A DNA stretch of 64,000 nt, taken from positions 806,001 through 870,000 of the forward strand of contig NC_003063.2 in the NCBI RefSeq assembly GCF_000092025.1, written 5' to 3'. Origin of the DNA: Agrobacterium fabrum str. C58. Its GTDB lineage: Bacteria; Pseudomonadota; Alphaproteobacteria; Rhizobiales; Rhizobiaceae. Shown piece after piece: positions 53,271 to 62,416 of the stretch. Under the pieces are notes generated by a model. It worked only from the letters and a program-made list of their open reading frames with translations. It did not search any database and was not told where the DNA came from. How positions within the stretch are numbered: position 1 is the first letter of the stretch; every line of letters starts with the position of its first letter. The translations under genes and the position numbers were made by a program.

Positions 53271-54764
53271 ATGAAAGTGAAGGGCACCGCCACACGTCTG
53301 CCGACGTCGCGGAAAGCAGCAACCCTGCTGCTTGCCTGCACGATTTTTTACCCTCACGAAAGCGCCTTTGCGCAGACTGCAGCGACAGCCACACCAATGG
53401 TGCCGGGCGCCGCTTCCGCTGCTGACGGATCGGTTTCAACCACCCCGGCGACGGGCGGCGCAGTGGGCACAGGCACAGCGCCGGCCACACCCGCTCCCGC
53501 TCCGCAACTCTGGCGCCCCTCCAGCAATCCCGGCGACCCGATCTACGAACAGCCGGACGAAGCCGGCCAACCCTCTGCCGAGGCTGAGAACCCCTATGAG
53601 CCGACAATGGACGGCGGGGAAAATCCGCGGATAGCAACCGAACCCGGACAGACATCAGGCATCCGGCTCGGCACATTCGTGCTCAGGCCTTCGATCAGCC
53701 AGACGGTAAATACGGAAAAACAGACGAATACGGGCGGCCCCTCCCGGCGCAATTATTTGACGACGGGCATACGCGGTACGCTCACCAGCGACTGGTCCCG
53801 GCACGCACTGACGGTGACGGGCGATGGCGCCTGGGAGAGAAACTTCGGCGGCAACAAGAATGGCGAAGAACCCCGGGCAAATATTGAGGCCAATCTGCGC
53901 CTCGATCTCGGTGCGCAAACGACCGCCAATCTCAAGGCGGGTTATGAATTCAGCCGTGAAGGCACCACGGACCCCAATGCTCTGACCGGCGCTGCCGTGC
54001 AGGGTGGTGAGCACCGCTTCACCGCCGGCGCATCGATAGAGCGGGATTTCGGCAAGCTGCGCGGGCTTGCAGCGCTCGATCTCTCACGCACCGTCTATAC
54101 GGATGCAAAGGGCCTCGATGGCCGACCGATCAGCCTCAGCGATCGCGACCAGAACGGAGCGAACCTGCGCGGACGCATCGGTTATGAACTGTCGCCTGCT
54201 TTGATCCCCTTCCTCGAACTGAATGTGGGGACAACCAAATATGACAGCCGCCTCGACAATTCGGGCTATGCCCGCTCCTCCAATGCCTATGGAGCGAAGG
54301 TCGGCGCAGAAGTCGATCTCGGCGAAAAGACCCGCGGCGAGGCTGCAATCGGCTATCTGCGCAAGGAATATGACGATGATCGCCTGGCCGCAATCGGCGC
54401 CTTGACGCTGGATGGCAAACTCAACTGGGCTCCCCAGCGTGGCACGAATGTCAATCTCGGGCTGCGCACGACGATAGAGGACTTTGCCGGCGGTCCGCAG
54501 GGCGGCTGGATTTCCTATCGCCTGGATGCCGGCCTGACCCATGAATTGCGCAACAACCTGGTCGCGCGCCTAACGGGGCAGATCGTGCACCGCACATTCC
54601 CCTCCTCCAATACAGAGGACGCCGTGGAATATACGGCAGGCGCCGGCCTGACCTGGGGGCTGAACCGTTATCTCGACCTGACCGCAGATGTCAGCTACCA
54701 ATGGACCCCGGTTTATGACAGCAATGAATTGCGTGTCGGCGCGGGACTTGTCCTGAAACGATAA
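53271..54764 (+). CDS. Outer-membrane beta-barrel protein (BBP2-like)
   Basis: A 497-residue exported protein. A signal peptide (KAATLLLACTIFYPHESAFA) is followed by a Pro/Ala-rich disordered stretch to about residue 130. Then comes a barrel with alternating strands: LTSDWSRHALTVTGDGAWER, LRLDLGAQTTANLKAGYEFS, AAIGYLRKEYDDDRLAAIGA and a C-terminal aromatic strand ending GAGLVLKR. It matches the putative-porin family of rhizobia (PF10082-like). Substrate unknown. AAAAGGA precedes the ATG. Confidence 0.83.
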   Translation: MKVKGTATRLPTSRKAATLLLACTIFYPHESAFAQTAATATPMVPGAASAADGSVSTTPATGGAVGTGTAPATPAPAPQLWRPSSNPGDPIYEQPDEAGQPSAEAENPYEPTMDGGENPRIATEPGQTSGIRLGTFVLRPSISQTVNTEKQTNTGGPSRRNYLTTGIRGTLTSDWSRHALTVTGDGAWERNFGGNKNGEEPRANIEANLRLDLGAQTTANLKAGYEFSREGTTDPNALTGAAVQGGEHRFTAGASIERDFGKLRGLAALDLSRTVYTDAKGLDGRPISLSDRDQNGANLRGRIGYELSPALIPFLELNVGTTKYDSRLDNSGYARSSNAYGAKVGAEVDLGEKTRGEAAIGYLRKEYDDDRLAAIGALTLDGKLNWAPQRGTNVNLGLRTTIEDFAGGPQGGWISYRLDAGLTHELRNNLVARLTGQIVHRTFPSSNTEDAVEYTAGAGLTWGLNRYLDLTADVSYQWTPVYDSNELRVGAGLVLKR

Positions 54765-54779
54765 TGAGCCCCAAAACAA

Positions 54780-54806
54780 AAATCCCGGCGCGAAGGCCGG
54801 GATTTC
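54780..54806. terminator. Bidirectional terminator between the barrel gene and galU
   Basis: AAATCCCGGC and GCCGGGATTT are perfect 10-base arms around GCGAAG; the minus strand is followed by TTGTTTTGG. Confidence 0.85.
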
Positions 54807-54824
54807 CTTGTGTATTCCGGTCGA

Positions 54825-55712
54825 TTATTTCAGACCCTCGATCAAAGCCTTGATCGGCTCCTCGATCGCCGGACGGATATCGCCGCGCTCCAGTGCGAAA
54901 GCGACGTTTGCCAGGATGAAACCATCCTTGGCGCCGCAATCGAAGGTCTGCCCACGGAAATGATAGCCGGAGAATTCTTGCGACTTGGCGAGCGTCAGCA
55001 TGCCATCCGTCAACTGGATTTCGTTACCGGCGCCGCGTTCCTGATTTTCGAGAATATCGAAAATTTCCGGCTGCAGGATATAACGACCGTTGATGTAGAA
55101 ATTCGACGGCGCCGTACCCTTGGCTGGCTTTTCGACCATTTCGGTAATCTTGAAGCCTTCGCCGACGGCATTTCCCACGCCAACAATGCCATATTTATGC
55201 GTCTGGTCGGGAGCGCATTCCTGCACCGCGATGACGTTGCCCTGGGTCTGGTCGTAAAGTTCGACCATGCCCTTCAGGCAGCTTTTTTGCGAATGCATGA
55301 TCATGTCGGGCAAAAGCACGGCAAAAGGCTCATCGCCGACGATATCACGCGCACACCAAACCGCATGGCCGAGACCGAGCGGCACCTGCTGGCGCGTGAA
55401 GCTTGCCGTGCCCGCCTTGGGCAGAAGGCCGGCCAGCAATGTCAGCTCGGCATTCTTGTTGCGCTCGCGCAGCATCTGTTCAAGTTCAAATTGAATATCA
55501 AAATAATCTTCGATCACTGCCTTGCCGCGGCCGGTGACAAATACAAAATGCTCGATACCCGCTTCCGCCGCCTCATCGACAACGTACTGAATGACCGGCT
55601 TGTCGACGACGGTGAGCATTTCTTTCGGAACTGCCTTGGTGGCGGGCAGGAAACGTGTACCGAGACCTGCGACCGGAAATACGGCCTTCCGAATTTTCTT
55701 CTGTTCTACCAC
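54825..55712 (-). CDS. galU: UTP-glucose-1-phosphate uridylyltransferase
   Basis: A 295-residue enzyme that makes UDP-glucose from UTP and glucose 1-phosphate, feeding exopolysaccharide, glucan and LPS synthesis. Motifs: [40 protein letters not shown], and [13 protein letters not shown]. In Sinorhizobium the same enzyme is called ExoN. It lies alone, with a large inverted repeat (55758-55780) in the leader, so a regulated transcript is possible. Confidence 0.95.
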   Translation of the reverse strand: MVEQKKIRKAVFPVAGLGTRFLPATKAVPKEMLTVVDKPVIQYVVDEAAEAGIEHFVFVTGRGKAVIEDYFDIQFELEQMLRERNKNAELTLLAGLLPKAGTASFTRQQVPLGLGHAVWCARDIVGDEPFAVLLPDMIMHSQKSCLKGMVELYDQTQGNVIAVQECAPDQTHKYGIVGVGNAVGEGFKITEMVEKPAKGTAPSNFYINGRYILQPEIFDILENQERGAGNEIQLTDGMLTLAKSQEFSGYHFRGQTFDCGAKDGFILANVAFALERGDIRPAIEEPIKALIEGLK

Positions 55713-55757
55713 ATATCCCTCCTGAGAGATAAAACTTGATCACAATCCCCGCACACT

Positions 55758-55780
55758 GTTGTTATTTCAAAAATAACAAC
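55758..55780. promoter_or_regulatory. Palindrome upstream of galU
   Basis: GTTGTTATTT and AAATAACAAC are perfect 10-base arms around CAA, 46 bases before the galU ATG. It is AT-rich, with no T-run on the minus strand beyond. It is either a regulator site or a leader hairpin. Confidence 0.5.
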
Positions 55781-55907
55781 GTTTTGTAAAGGGTGACGCT
55801 ACCATCTATTAATGGTAAAGAATTTGTTGACATTCTTTTGTTATCCATGATGACGCCCGATGCGTTTTCGCAATCGAAATGATATTCGAGAGAACGAAAG
55901 ACTGACG

Positions 55908-57128
55908 ATGACAAAGACCCTTTCAAATGTCCGCAAATTCGGTTGCATGATGTTTGCAGGCTTGGCGATCTCGCTTTCCCCCGTCTCGGCCCGGGCCGAT
56001 CAGGGGTTCAAGCAGTGGATCAACCAGTTCTACGCAACAGCCGCCAAAGAAGGCATTAGCAAGGCGACCTACCAGAAGGCCTTTGCCGGTGTCAGCGAGC
56101 CGGATCCGGACGCGCTGCGCAAGGCGACCTTCCAGCCGGAATTCACCACTCAGATCTGGGATTATGTCGATTCCCGCGTCAATCCTTATACGGTGCGGAT
56201 CGGTCGCGAAATGAAGATGAAACATGCGACGACGCTCAACTGGATCGAGCGCAACTTCAACGTCGACAAACACATCATTCTTGCCATCTGGTCGATGGAA
56301 TCCAATTACGGCGCGGTTCTTGAAAAGCCGGAGCGACTGCACAACATTCCGCAGGCGCTGGCGACACTCGCCTATTCCGATCCCAAACGCGCCAAATTCG
56401 CGCGCACGCAGCTGATCGCCGCGCTCAAGATTTTACAGTCCGGCGATGTCACCCCCAAACAGCTGACGGGCTCCTGGGCCGGCGCGATGGGCCACACCCA
56501 GTTCATTCCCACGAGCTACCTGCTCTATGCGGTCGATGCTGACGGCAATGGCAAGCGCGACATCTGGCATTCCGTTCCGGACGCCCTGGCGACGGCCGCC
56601 AATCTTCTGGCCAAGAACGGCTGGGAACCCGGCCGGACCTGGGGTTACGAAACCGCCGTGCCACGTGGCGGCGCCCGTTACGAAGGGCAGACAAAGTCCA
56701 TTGCGGAATGGTCGAAGCTCGGCTTCACCCGCCCCAACGGCAAGACTTTCACCCGCGGTTCCGATCGCGCCATGCTGAAACTGCAGGGCGGCGCAAACGG
56801 CCCTGGTTTCCTGATGATGAAGAACTTCTTCACGATCAAGAAATACAACGCCTCCGACAGCTACGCCCTGGCCGTTGGTCTGCTCGCGGATGAGATCGCC
56901 GGTTATGGCGGCATGCAGCAGAAATGGCCGCGCCCCGACGGTACGCTGGATATTCGCGAAAAATTCGAGCTCCAGACGCGTATGAAGGAACTCGGTTATT
57001 ACGATGGCGAGATCGATGGCAATTTCGGTTCCGGTTCGAAAGCTGCCATCAGCGCCATCCAGTCCCGCATGGGCATGCAAAATGACGGCGAGCCGTCGCA
57101 GCGATTGCTGAGAGCCCTGCGCAATTGA
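55908..57128 (+). CDS. Lytic murein transglycosylase (MltB-like) with peptidoglycan-binding domain
   Basis: A 406-residue periplasmic enzyme; I chose the ATG at 55908 (MTKTLSNVRKFGCMMFAGLA), which gives a signal peptide. The MltB-type catalytic domain (SLT_2) has IILAIWSMESNYGAVLEKPE, SWAGAMGHTQFIPTSYLLYA and NGKRDIWHSVPDALATAANL; the active-site Glu lies in MESNYG. A PG_binding_1 domain closes the protein (ELGYYDGEIDGNFGSGSKAA). It cleaves the glycan chain to 1,6-anhydro ends. The next gene lies 60 bases downstream on the same strand. Confidence 0.92.
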   Translation: MTKTLSNVRKFGCMMFAGLAISLSPVSARADQGFKQWINQFYATAAKEGISKATYQKAFAGVSEPDPDALRKATFQPEFTTQIWDYVDSRVNPYTVRIGREMKMKHATTLNWIERNFNVDKHIILAIWSMESNYGAVLEKPERLHNIPQALATLAYSDPKRAKFARTQLIAALKILQSGDVTPKQLTGSWAGAMGHTQFIPTSYLLYAVDADGNGKRDIWHSVPDALATAANLLAKNGWEPGRTWGYETAVPRGGARYEGQTKSIAEWSKLGFTRPNGKTFTRGSDRAMLKLQGGANGPGFLMMKNFFTIKKYNASDSYALAVGLLADEIAGYGGMQQKWPRPDGTLDIREKFELQTRMKELGYYDGEIDGNFGSGSKAAISAIQSRMGMQNDGEPSQRLLRALRN

Positions 57129-57188
57129 TAATGTGCCGGCGAATTCGGCGACGTCACGGACGCCGCCGATGCATCCGGAAAGGTTGAT

Positions 57189-58427
57189 GTGATGAGTAGG
57201 AAACCTGAGGCGAGAAACGGAAAGACGGGTTGGCGTTTCTGCGCCATCGTTCTCTCCGCTGTCCTCTGTGTGCCGCTCGTTCCTTCAGAAACCTTCGCAC
57301 AGGAGCAGCGGCGCACCCTTTTCGAAATGCTGTTTGGCAAGCCGGTGGGCCGCGATGGTAGTTCCGGCCGGGAATATCAGCCCCGCAGCCGCCGGGATTT
57401 TCCGGCTGCGCCGCGGGAAAGATCGGTCACCCGCCCACAGCCCACAAGAAAAGCCCCCTCGGTGGTTCAGATGCGAACCGCAAAACCGGAACCTGCCGCC
57501 AAGCTTGAAAATGCGAGACGCGTTCTGGTCATCGGTGATTTCCTGGCCGGCGGCATGGGGGAAGAGCTGGTCAATGCATTTGCCAGCTCGCCGGCGATCA
57601 CCGTCGATGTGCGTGCCAACGGTTCTTCCGGCCTCGTGCGCAAGGATTATTACGACTGGTTCGCCAATCTGCCGCAATTCATAAGCGAGACCAATCCGGC
57701 CACCATCGTCATCATGATGGGGTCGAACGATCGCCAGCAGATGCAGATCGGTGATGTCAGGGAAAAATTCGGCACGGAAGTCTGGTTCAAGGAATATGAA
57801 CGGCGGATCGACGAGCTTTTGACCCTTGCCGGTCGCCCGAAGGTGCCGGTGCTTTGGGTTGGCGTACCCGCCTTCCAGTCGCCTTCGCTTTCGGCCGATC
57901 TCGTCGGCTTCAATCGGCTCTATCGCAGCCATGTCGAAAAATATGGCGGTGAATTTGTGGATGTATGGGACGGTTTTGTCGATGAGGCCGGAAAATTCGT
58001 CATTACCGGCTACGACATGAACGGCCAACAGGCCCGTCTGCGTGAGGCCGATGGCATCGGAATGACGCAGGCCGGCAAACGCAAGCTCGCCTTCTACGTC
58101 GAGAAATTCGTGCGCAGGCACCTCGATAGCGCGGGGCCCGATCTGGTGAAACTGGACGGCAGTAATCTGCCCGCCCTCACCTCCCTGCCGGCGCTCGGCA
58201 TTGACGCAGGTCTGGTTCGCACCCAGCCGATCAGCCTAACCGATCCCAATCTCGATGGTGGCGACAAGCTTCTGGGCGATGCCCCCCTTGCGGCCGGACC
58301 GACACGCGTATCGGTGGTGGAATCGCCTCGCGAGAGGCTGACCAAGCGGGGAGAAATGTCTGATGCGCCGGCAGGGCGTATCGACGACTATCGTCTGGTG
58401 CCGGATACCGCACAGGCAAAACAATAG
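57189..58427 (+). CDS. SGNH/GDSL hydrolase family protein (DUF459)
   Basis: A 412-residue exported protein. A signal peptide (RFCAIVLSAVLCVPLVPSET) and a basic disordered stretch precede the DUF459 domain, about residues 110-320. It has the GDS-like block RVLVIGDFLAGGMGEELVNA and the motif NPATIVIMMGSNDRQQMQIG (GxND), then GFNRLYRSHVEKYGGEFVDV. The usual Ser-nucleophile residue is replaced by Phe in GDFLAGG (GDS to GDF), so catalysis may be altered. It follows the lytic transglycosylase and may act on the same cell-wall material. Confidence 0.83.
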   Translation: MMSRKPEARNGKTGWRFCAIVLSAVLCVPLVPSETFAQEQRRTLFEMLFGKPVGRDGSSGREYQPRSRRDFPAAPRERSVTRPQPTRKAPSVVQMRTAKPEPAAKLENARRVLVIGDFLAGGMGEELVNAFASSPAITVDVRANGSSGLVRKDYYDWFANLPQFISETNPATIVIMMGSNDRQQMQIGDVREKFGTEVWFKEYERRIDELLTLAGRPKVPVLWVGVPAFQSPSLSADLVGFNRLYRSHVEKYGGEFVDVWDGFVDEAGKFVITGYDMNGQQARLREADGIGMTQAGKRKLAFYVEKFVRRHLDSAGPDLVKLDGSNLPALTSLPALGIDAGLVRTQPISLTDPNLDGGDKLLGDAPLAAGPTRVSVVESPRERLTKRGEMSDAPAGRIDDYRLVPDTAQAKQ

Positions 58428-58572
58428 GCGCTGTCCCTGCGTTTCAGTAGCCCCGCTGGGGCGTAATGTTGATGCAATCCCAACATGACAGTTTGAGGAC
58501 CGCTTTGCAGGAATGCGGGGATGGTTCCATCAGTCATCTCTGATCCCTCTCCGGCAAGGCGATATTGACTTG

Positions 58573-58620
58573 ACGGCGACACATCGCTTGCCTTTAGCGT
58601 GAACGGCGCCGTCTTTTTTT
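58573..58620 (+). terminator. Possible terminator between the SGNH gene and the two-component system
   Basis: GACGGCG and CGCCGTC (7 bp) bracket an inner CGCT/AGCG stem, followed by TTTTTT. It could end the SGNH transcript or act as an attenuator for the next operon. Confidence 0.5.
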
Positions 58621-58678
58621 GACTTCACGCGTGTTCTTCCTCCCGGGAGACGACGCCGGATACGGTCGAGACGATTTC

Positions 58679-59353
58679 ATGCGCCTGCTGCTTGTTGAAG
58701 ACGAACGCGAAATGGCAGCAGCCCTGTCCGCGGCGCTCCACCGGTTCGATATTATCGTGGATACGGTCGGCACGCTCGATCTGGCGCGTCACGCCATCAT
58801 GGACAGCGTTCACGACCTTGTTGTGCTTGACCGGCAATTGCCCGATGGCGACGGCATCCAGCTTATCGAGGATCTGCGTCTCCTGCCCGTCACCCCACCC
58901 GTCATTGTGCTGACGGCGCAGGGGGGGCTTGCGGACCGGATCAATGGCCTGAACCTCGGCGCGGACGATTATCTGGCCAAACCTTTCGCCGTTGAGGAGC
59001 TGCTTGCCCGCATCCGCGCCCTGATGCGCCGGCCGGCCGGCACCGTGAAGATGACGGCGAGACTGGGCGCGCTGGAATTCTGCTTCGAAACCCGTGAGGT
59101 GCGCATCAAGGGGGAATTTCTTCCGCTGACGAGACGGGAATTGCTGATCCTTGAGGCCCTGTTGCGGCGACAGGGCAGAACGGTGCTGCGCTCGATGCTC
59201 GAGGAGGCCGTCTATAATTTCGATGATGAAATCCAGTCCAATGCACTCGATTCCCATATCTCCCGCTTGCGCCGCAAACTGGCGGCCGCGGATGCGGGTG
59301 TCGAGGTTCACGGCATCAGAGGCGTTGGCTACCTTATGAGGACGACCGTATGA
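58679..59353 (+). CDS. OmpR-family response regulator
   Basis: A 224-residue DNA-binding regulator, starting at the ATG at 58679 (MRLLLVEDEREMAAALSAAL). The receiver Asp lies in LVVLDRQLPDGDGIQL, and the conserved Lys in LGADDYLAKPFAVEEL. The C-terminal winged helix is RRELLILEALLRRQGRTVLR and NALDSHISRLRRKLAA. It overlaps the kinase gene by four bases (ATGA). No target is indicated; an upstream hairpin may attenuate the operon. Confidence 0.94.
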   Translation: MRLLLVEDEREMAAALSAALHRFDIIVDTVGTLDLARHAIMDSVHDLVVLDRQLPDGDGIQLIEDLRLLPVTPPVIVLTAQGGLADRINGLNLGADDYLAKPFAVEELLARIRALMRRPAGTVKMTARLGALEFCFETREVRIKGEFLPLTRRELLILEALLRRQGRTVLRSMLEEAVYNFDDEIQSNALDSHISRLRRKLAAADAGVEVHGIRGVGYLMRTTV

Positions 59354-60705
59354 AGCCGGCTAAAACGAGATCACTCAAACGCCGACTGACAATTCAATTG
59401 CTGCTTTTCCAGATCGGCAGCCTCGTCATCGTGACAGTCGCCTTCATCGTTTATTTGCTGACCGACGGCACCGGGAGCGCGCTCATCAGCTCAGAGGCGG
59501 CGCAGATCACAGCGAACGCTTTAATTCGTGAACAGAGCGGAAAAATTGCACTCAAAGAGACGCCAGCATACCTTGAGTTGTGCAAAGAGATGCCTGATTT
59601 CTGGTTCGTTGCGCTGTCCGAAAAGGACGAAATCATCCAGGGCGGACCGGTGCCCGAAGCCTTCAGCGACATGGACCAAAAGATGAACGATGTTAAAATC
59701 TCCAATATACGCGAAGCAGGAATGTCCTATTCGTACTTCGCCGTCCTATATGTCGCCGTCGTTCGCCGCGTGTCCGGGCCGGCCGGGGAATTCGCGATGA
59801 TAGGAAAAGGCGGTCCATTGAGCATGACCCTTCCGGTCCTGCTATTCTCCAACATCCTTATCCTGCCGGTTCTCGTTCTCGTTTCAATCGCGACCATCGC
59901 GGCGATTCCCTGGATCATTCGCCGGGAATTTCGCGCGCTCTCCACGATTGCGCGCACTGCCCAGTCCATCGATATCGACAAACGAGGATATCGATTGCCG
60001 GATGGCAATATTCCAAGGGAGGTGCAGCCGCTCGTGCATGCCGTCAACGGCGCATTGCAGCGGCTGGACGATGGCTATGAAAGGCACAAGCGTTTCATTC
60101 TCGATGCCGCCCATGAATTGCGAACCCCCGTCGCCATTCTCCAGACCCGCGTTGAAACCTTACTGGAAGGTCCCGCCCGCAGCAGGATATTGGCGGATGC
60201 CAGCCGCATCGCCGTGCTGGCCGAACAATTGCTCGATCTGCAACGCCTCGGCGGGCAGAAAGCACCCCTTGTTCCGCTTGATATCGTCGGCCTGTGCAGG
60301 TCCGTGGTCGCGGATATGGCGCCGCTTGCGATCTCACAAGGATATAATCTGTCCTTCGAGCCGGAAGAAGAACCGATCCTCGCCCTTGCCGATGACGCCT
60401 CGCTGCAGCGCGCTTTGATGAACATCATACAGAACGCCATCGAACATGGCGGCAATCACGGAACCATCACCATAAGGGTAGCCTCAAACCGAGTGATCGA
60501 GATAGCCGATGACGGCGATGGTATTCCCGAGACGGAACGGGAGCTCGTCTTCGATGCATTTCACCGGATGAGACCGAAGGATCGCGGCACCGGCCTTGGG
60601 CTCAACCTCGTGCAGGAGATCATCGGTTATCACGGCGGCGAGATCAGCATCAGCGATTCCCCGACCGGCGGCGCCTGCTTCCGCATCGCGCTTCCCTATT
60701 GCTGA
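59350..60705 (+). CDS. Two-component sensor histidine kinase
   Basis: A 451-residue inner-membrane kinase. Two membrane helices (LLFQIGSLVIVTVAFIVYLL and LLFSNILILPVLVLVSIATI) flank a small periplasmic sensor part (about residues 38-155). A HAMP-like linker and the H-box DAAHELRTPVAILQTRVETL follow. The ATPase domain has NIIQNAIEHGG, IADDGDGIP and GTGLGLNLVQEIIGYHGGEI. It would phosphorylate the regulator encoded just upstream. The ligand is unknown; organisation is like PhoQ/EnvZ-type sensors. Confidence 0.93.
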   Translation: MKPAKTRSLKRRLTIQLLLFQIGSLVIVTVAFIVYLLTDGTGSALISSEAAQITANALIREQSGKIALKETPAYLELCKEMPDFWFVALSEKDEIIQGGPVPEAFSDMDQKMNDVKISNIREAGMSYSYFAVLYVAVVRRVSGPAGEFAMIGKGGPLSMTLPVLLFSNILILPVLVLVSIATIAAIPWIIRREFRALSTIARTAQSIDIDKRGYRLPDGNIPREVQPLVHAVNGALQRLDDGYERHKRFILDAAHELRTPVAILQTRVETLLEGPARSRILADASRIAVLAEQLLDLQRLGGQKAPLVPLDIVGLCRSVVADMAPLAISQGYNLSFEPEEEPILALADDASLQRALMNIIQNAIEHGGNHGTITIRVASNRVIEIADDGDGIPETERELVFDAFHRMRPKDRGTGLGLNLVQEIIGYHGGEISISDSPTGGACFRIALPYC

Positions 60706-60722
60706 GAACGCAGCAGTCAAAC

Positions 60723-60760
60723 AAAAAAGGCCTGTCGCGTCTGCAACAGGCCTTTCCGTT
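60723..60760. terminator. Bidirectional terminator between the kinase gene and gltD
   Basis: AAAGGCCTGT and ACAGGCCTTT are perfect 10-base arms around a 10-base loop; on the minus strand it is followed by TTTGTTTGAC, in front of gltD's end. Confidence 0.85.
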
Positions 60761-60779
60761 TCCTATCGATTCCGCCTGC

Positions 60780-62234
60780 TCAGCGCGGCAGAACGGTGGC
60801 TCCCATCAGCGCTTCATCGATTGCCCGTGCCGCCTGCCGGCCTTCGCGGATCGCCCAGACCACCAGCGACTGACCACGGCGAACGTCGCCCGCCGTCCAC
60901 AGCTTATCGACCGAGGTCCTGTAGTCCGTTTCGTTGGCGACAACATTTGTGGAGCCGCGACGATCGGTGTTGAGCGTCAGCTTGCCTTCCATTTCCTTCA
61001 GCACGCTATCGGTGAAGGGACCGGAGAAGCCGATGGCGATGAAGGCGAGATCGGCCTTGATGATGAATTCCGTGCCGGCGATCGGCTTGCGGCGGTCATC
61101 TACCTGACAGCATTTCACGCCCGTCAACACGCCGTCTTCGCCGACGAATTCAAGCGTCGCCACCTGGAACTCGCGAATCGCGCCTTCGGCCTGCGAGGAC
61201 GAGGTACGCATCTTGGTTGCCCAGAAGGGCCAGACCGCAAGCTTGTCTTCCTTTTCCGGCGGCATCGGACGGATGTCGAGTTGGGTGACCTTTACCGCAC
61301 CTTGACGGAACGCCGTGCCGACGCAGTCAGATGCGGTATCGCCGCCGCCGACGACCACGACATGCTTGCCGCCAGCAAGGATCGGATCGGCGGGCCAGCC
61401 GACGCTGTCGATGTTTTCGCGGCCGACGCGGCGGTTCTGCTGCACGAGGTAAGGCATGGCATCATAAACGCCATTAAAATCGGCGCCACCGATGCCGGCC
61501 GGGCGCGGGGTTTCCGAACCGCCGCAATAAAGAACGGCATCATGATCGGCCAGAAGCGCTTCGACCGTCACATCCACACCGACATTAACGCCGCAATGGA
61601 AGGTGACGCCTTCACCCTTGATCTGCTCGACGCGGCGGTCGATGAAGTTCTTCTCCATCTTGAAGTCCGGAATGCCGTAACGCAGCAGGCCCCCAGCCTT
61701 CGATTCACGCTCATAAACGTGAACCTCGTGACCGGCGCGGCCAAGCTGCTGCGCAGCCGCCATGCCCGAGGGGCCGGAACCGATGATGGCGACCTTCTTG
61801 CCGGTGTGGATCGTCGCCGGCTTCGGCACGATGAAGCCCAGCTCATAAGCCTTGTCTGCGATAGCCTGCTCGACCGTCTTGATGGCGACCGGCGCATCCT
61901 CGAGATTCAGCGTGCACGCTTCTTCGCAGGGTGCCGGACAGACGCGGCCGGTAAATTCCGGGAAGTTGTTGGTGGAATGGAGGTTGCGGATCGCCTCTTC
62001 CCAATTGTTGTTATAGACCAGATCGTTCCAGTCCGGGATCTGGTTGTGCACGGGACAGCCCGTCGGGCCGTGACAGTAGGGAATTCCGCAATCCATACAG
62101 CGCGCCGCCTGCTTCTGCACCTCGGCATCCGACATCGGAATGGTGAATTCGCGGAAATGGCGGATACGATCCGATGCGGGCTGATACTTGCCCACCTGCC
62201 GGTCGATCTCCAGAAAACCTGTAACCTTGCCCAC
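60780..62234 (-). CDS. gltD: Glutamate synthase (NADPH) small subunit
   Basis: A 484-residue subunit that passes electrons from NADPH to the large subunit. N-terminal Cys-rich segments CMDCGIPYCHGPTGCPVHNQ and FTGRVCPAPCEEACTLNLED bind iron-sulfur clusters. FAD- and NADPH-binding parts follow: KVAIIGSGPSGMAAAQQLGR, VHVYERESKAGGLLRYGIPD and HVVVVGGGDTASDCVGTAFR. The GTG start is preceded by GAGGA. It is downstream of gltB, with a small ORF in between. Confidence 0.96.
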   Translation of the reverse strand: MGKVTGFLEIDRQVGKYQPASDRIRHFREFTIPMSDAEVQKQAARCMDCGIPYCHGPTGCPVHNQIPDWNDLVYNNNWEEAIRNLHSTNNFPEFTGRVCPAPCEEACTLNLEDAPVAIKTVEQAIADKAYELGFIVPKPATIHTGKKVAIIGSGPSGMAAAQQLGRAGHEVHVYERESKAGGLLRYGIPDFKMEKNFIDRRVEQIKGEGVTFHCGVNVGVDVTVEALLADHDAVLYCGGSETPRPAGIGGADFNGVYDAMPYLVQQNRRVGRENIDSVGWPADPILAGGKHVVVVGGGDTASDCVGTAFRQGAVKVTQLDIRPMPPEKEDKLAVWPFWATKMRTSSSQAEGAIREFQVATLEFVGEDGVLTGVKCCQVDDRRKPIAGTEFIIKADLAFIAIGFSGPFTDSVLKEMEGKLTLNTDRRGSTNVVANETDYRTSVDKLWTAGDVRRGQSLVVWAIREGRQAARAIDEALMGATVLPR

Positions 62235-62249
62235 GTTTATGTCCTCACA

Positions 62250-62408
62250 TCAAAGCGGAGCGCCTGTCGGGCCCCAGTACCAGTAAGCGAAACCGAAAGC
62301 CGCCCCCAGCACGATGAACTCAAATCCGATCTCGCCGCTCGTCCAGGTGACCGCCGTGGGAACGGCGGCCGCTGTTATCAGCGAGACCAGTTGGTGTAGT
62401 GTCCTCAC
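62250..62408 (-). CDS. Small membrane-protein ORF between gltB and gltD (52 aa)
   Basis: A GTG at 62408, eight bases after the gltB stop, opens 52 residues ending TGA at 62250, 15 bases before the gltD start. It reads RTLHQLVSLITAAAVPTAVT, then FEFIVLGAAFGFAYWYWGPT, giving about two hydrophobic segments ending in a WYWGPTGAPL tail. A GGAG lies about 11 bases upstream, weak. The tight spacing suggests a genuine gene within the gltB-gltD operon, though chance cannot be excluded. No family known to me. Confidence 0.55.
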   Translation of the reverse strand: MRTLHQLVSLITAAAVPTAVTWTSGEIGFEFIVLGAAFGFAYWYWGPTGAPL

Positions 62409-62416
62409 GCAGCGGA

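Noticed and set aside
60699..62399. A 566-codon frame on the plus strand opposite gltD
   Set aside because: High-GC antisense shadow of gltD; no domain and no ribosome site.
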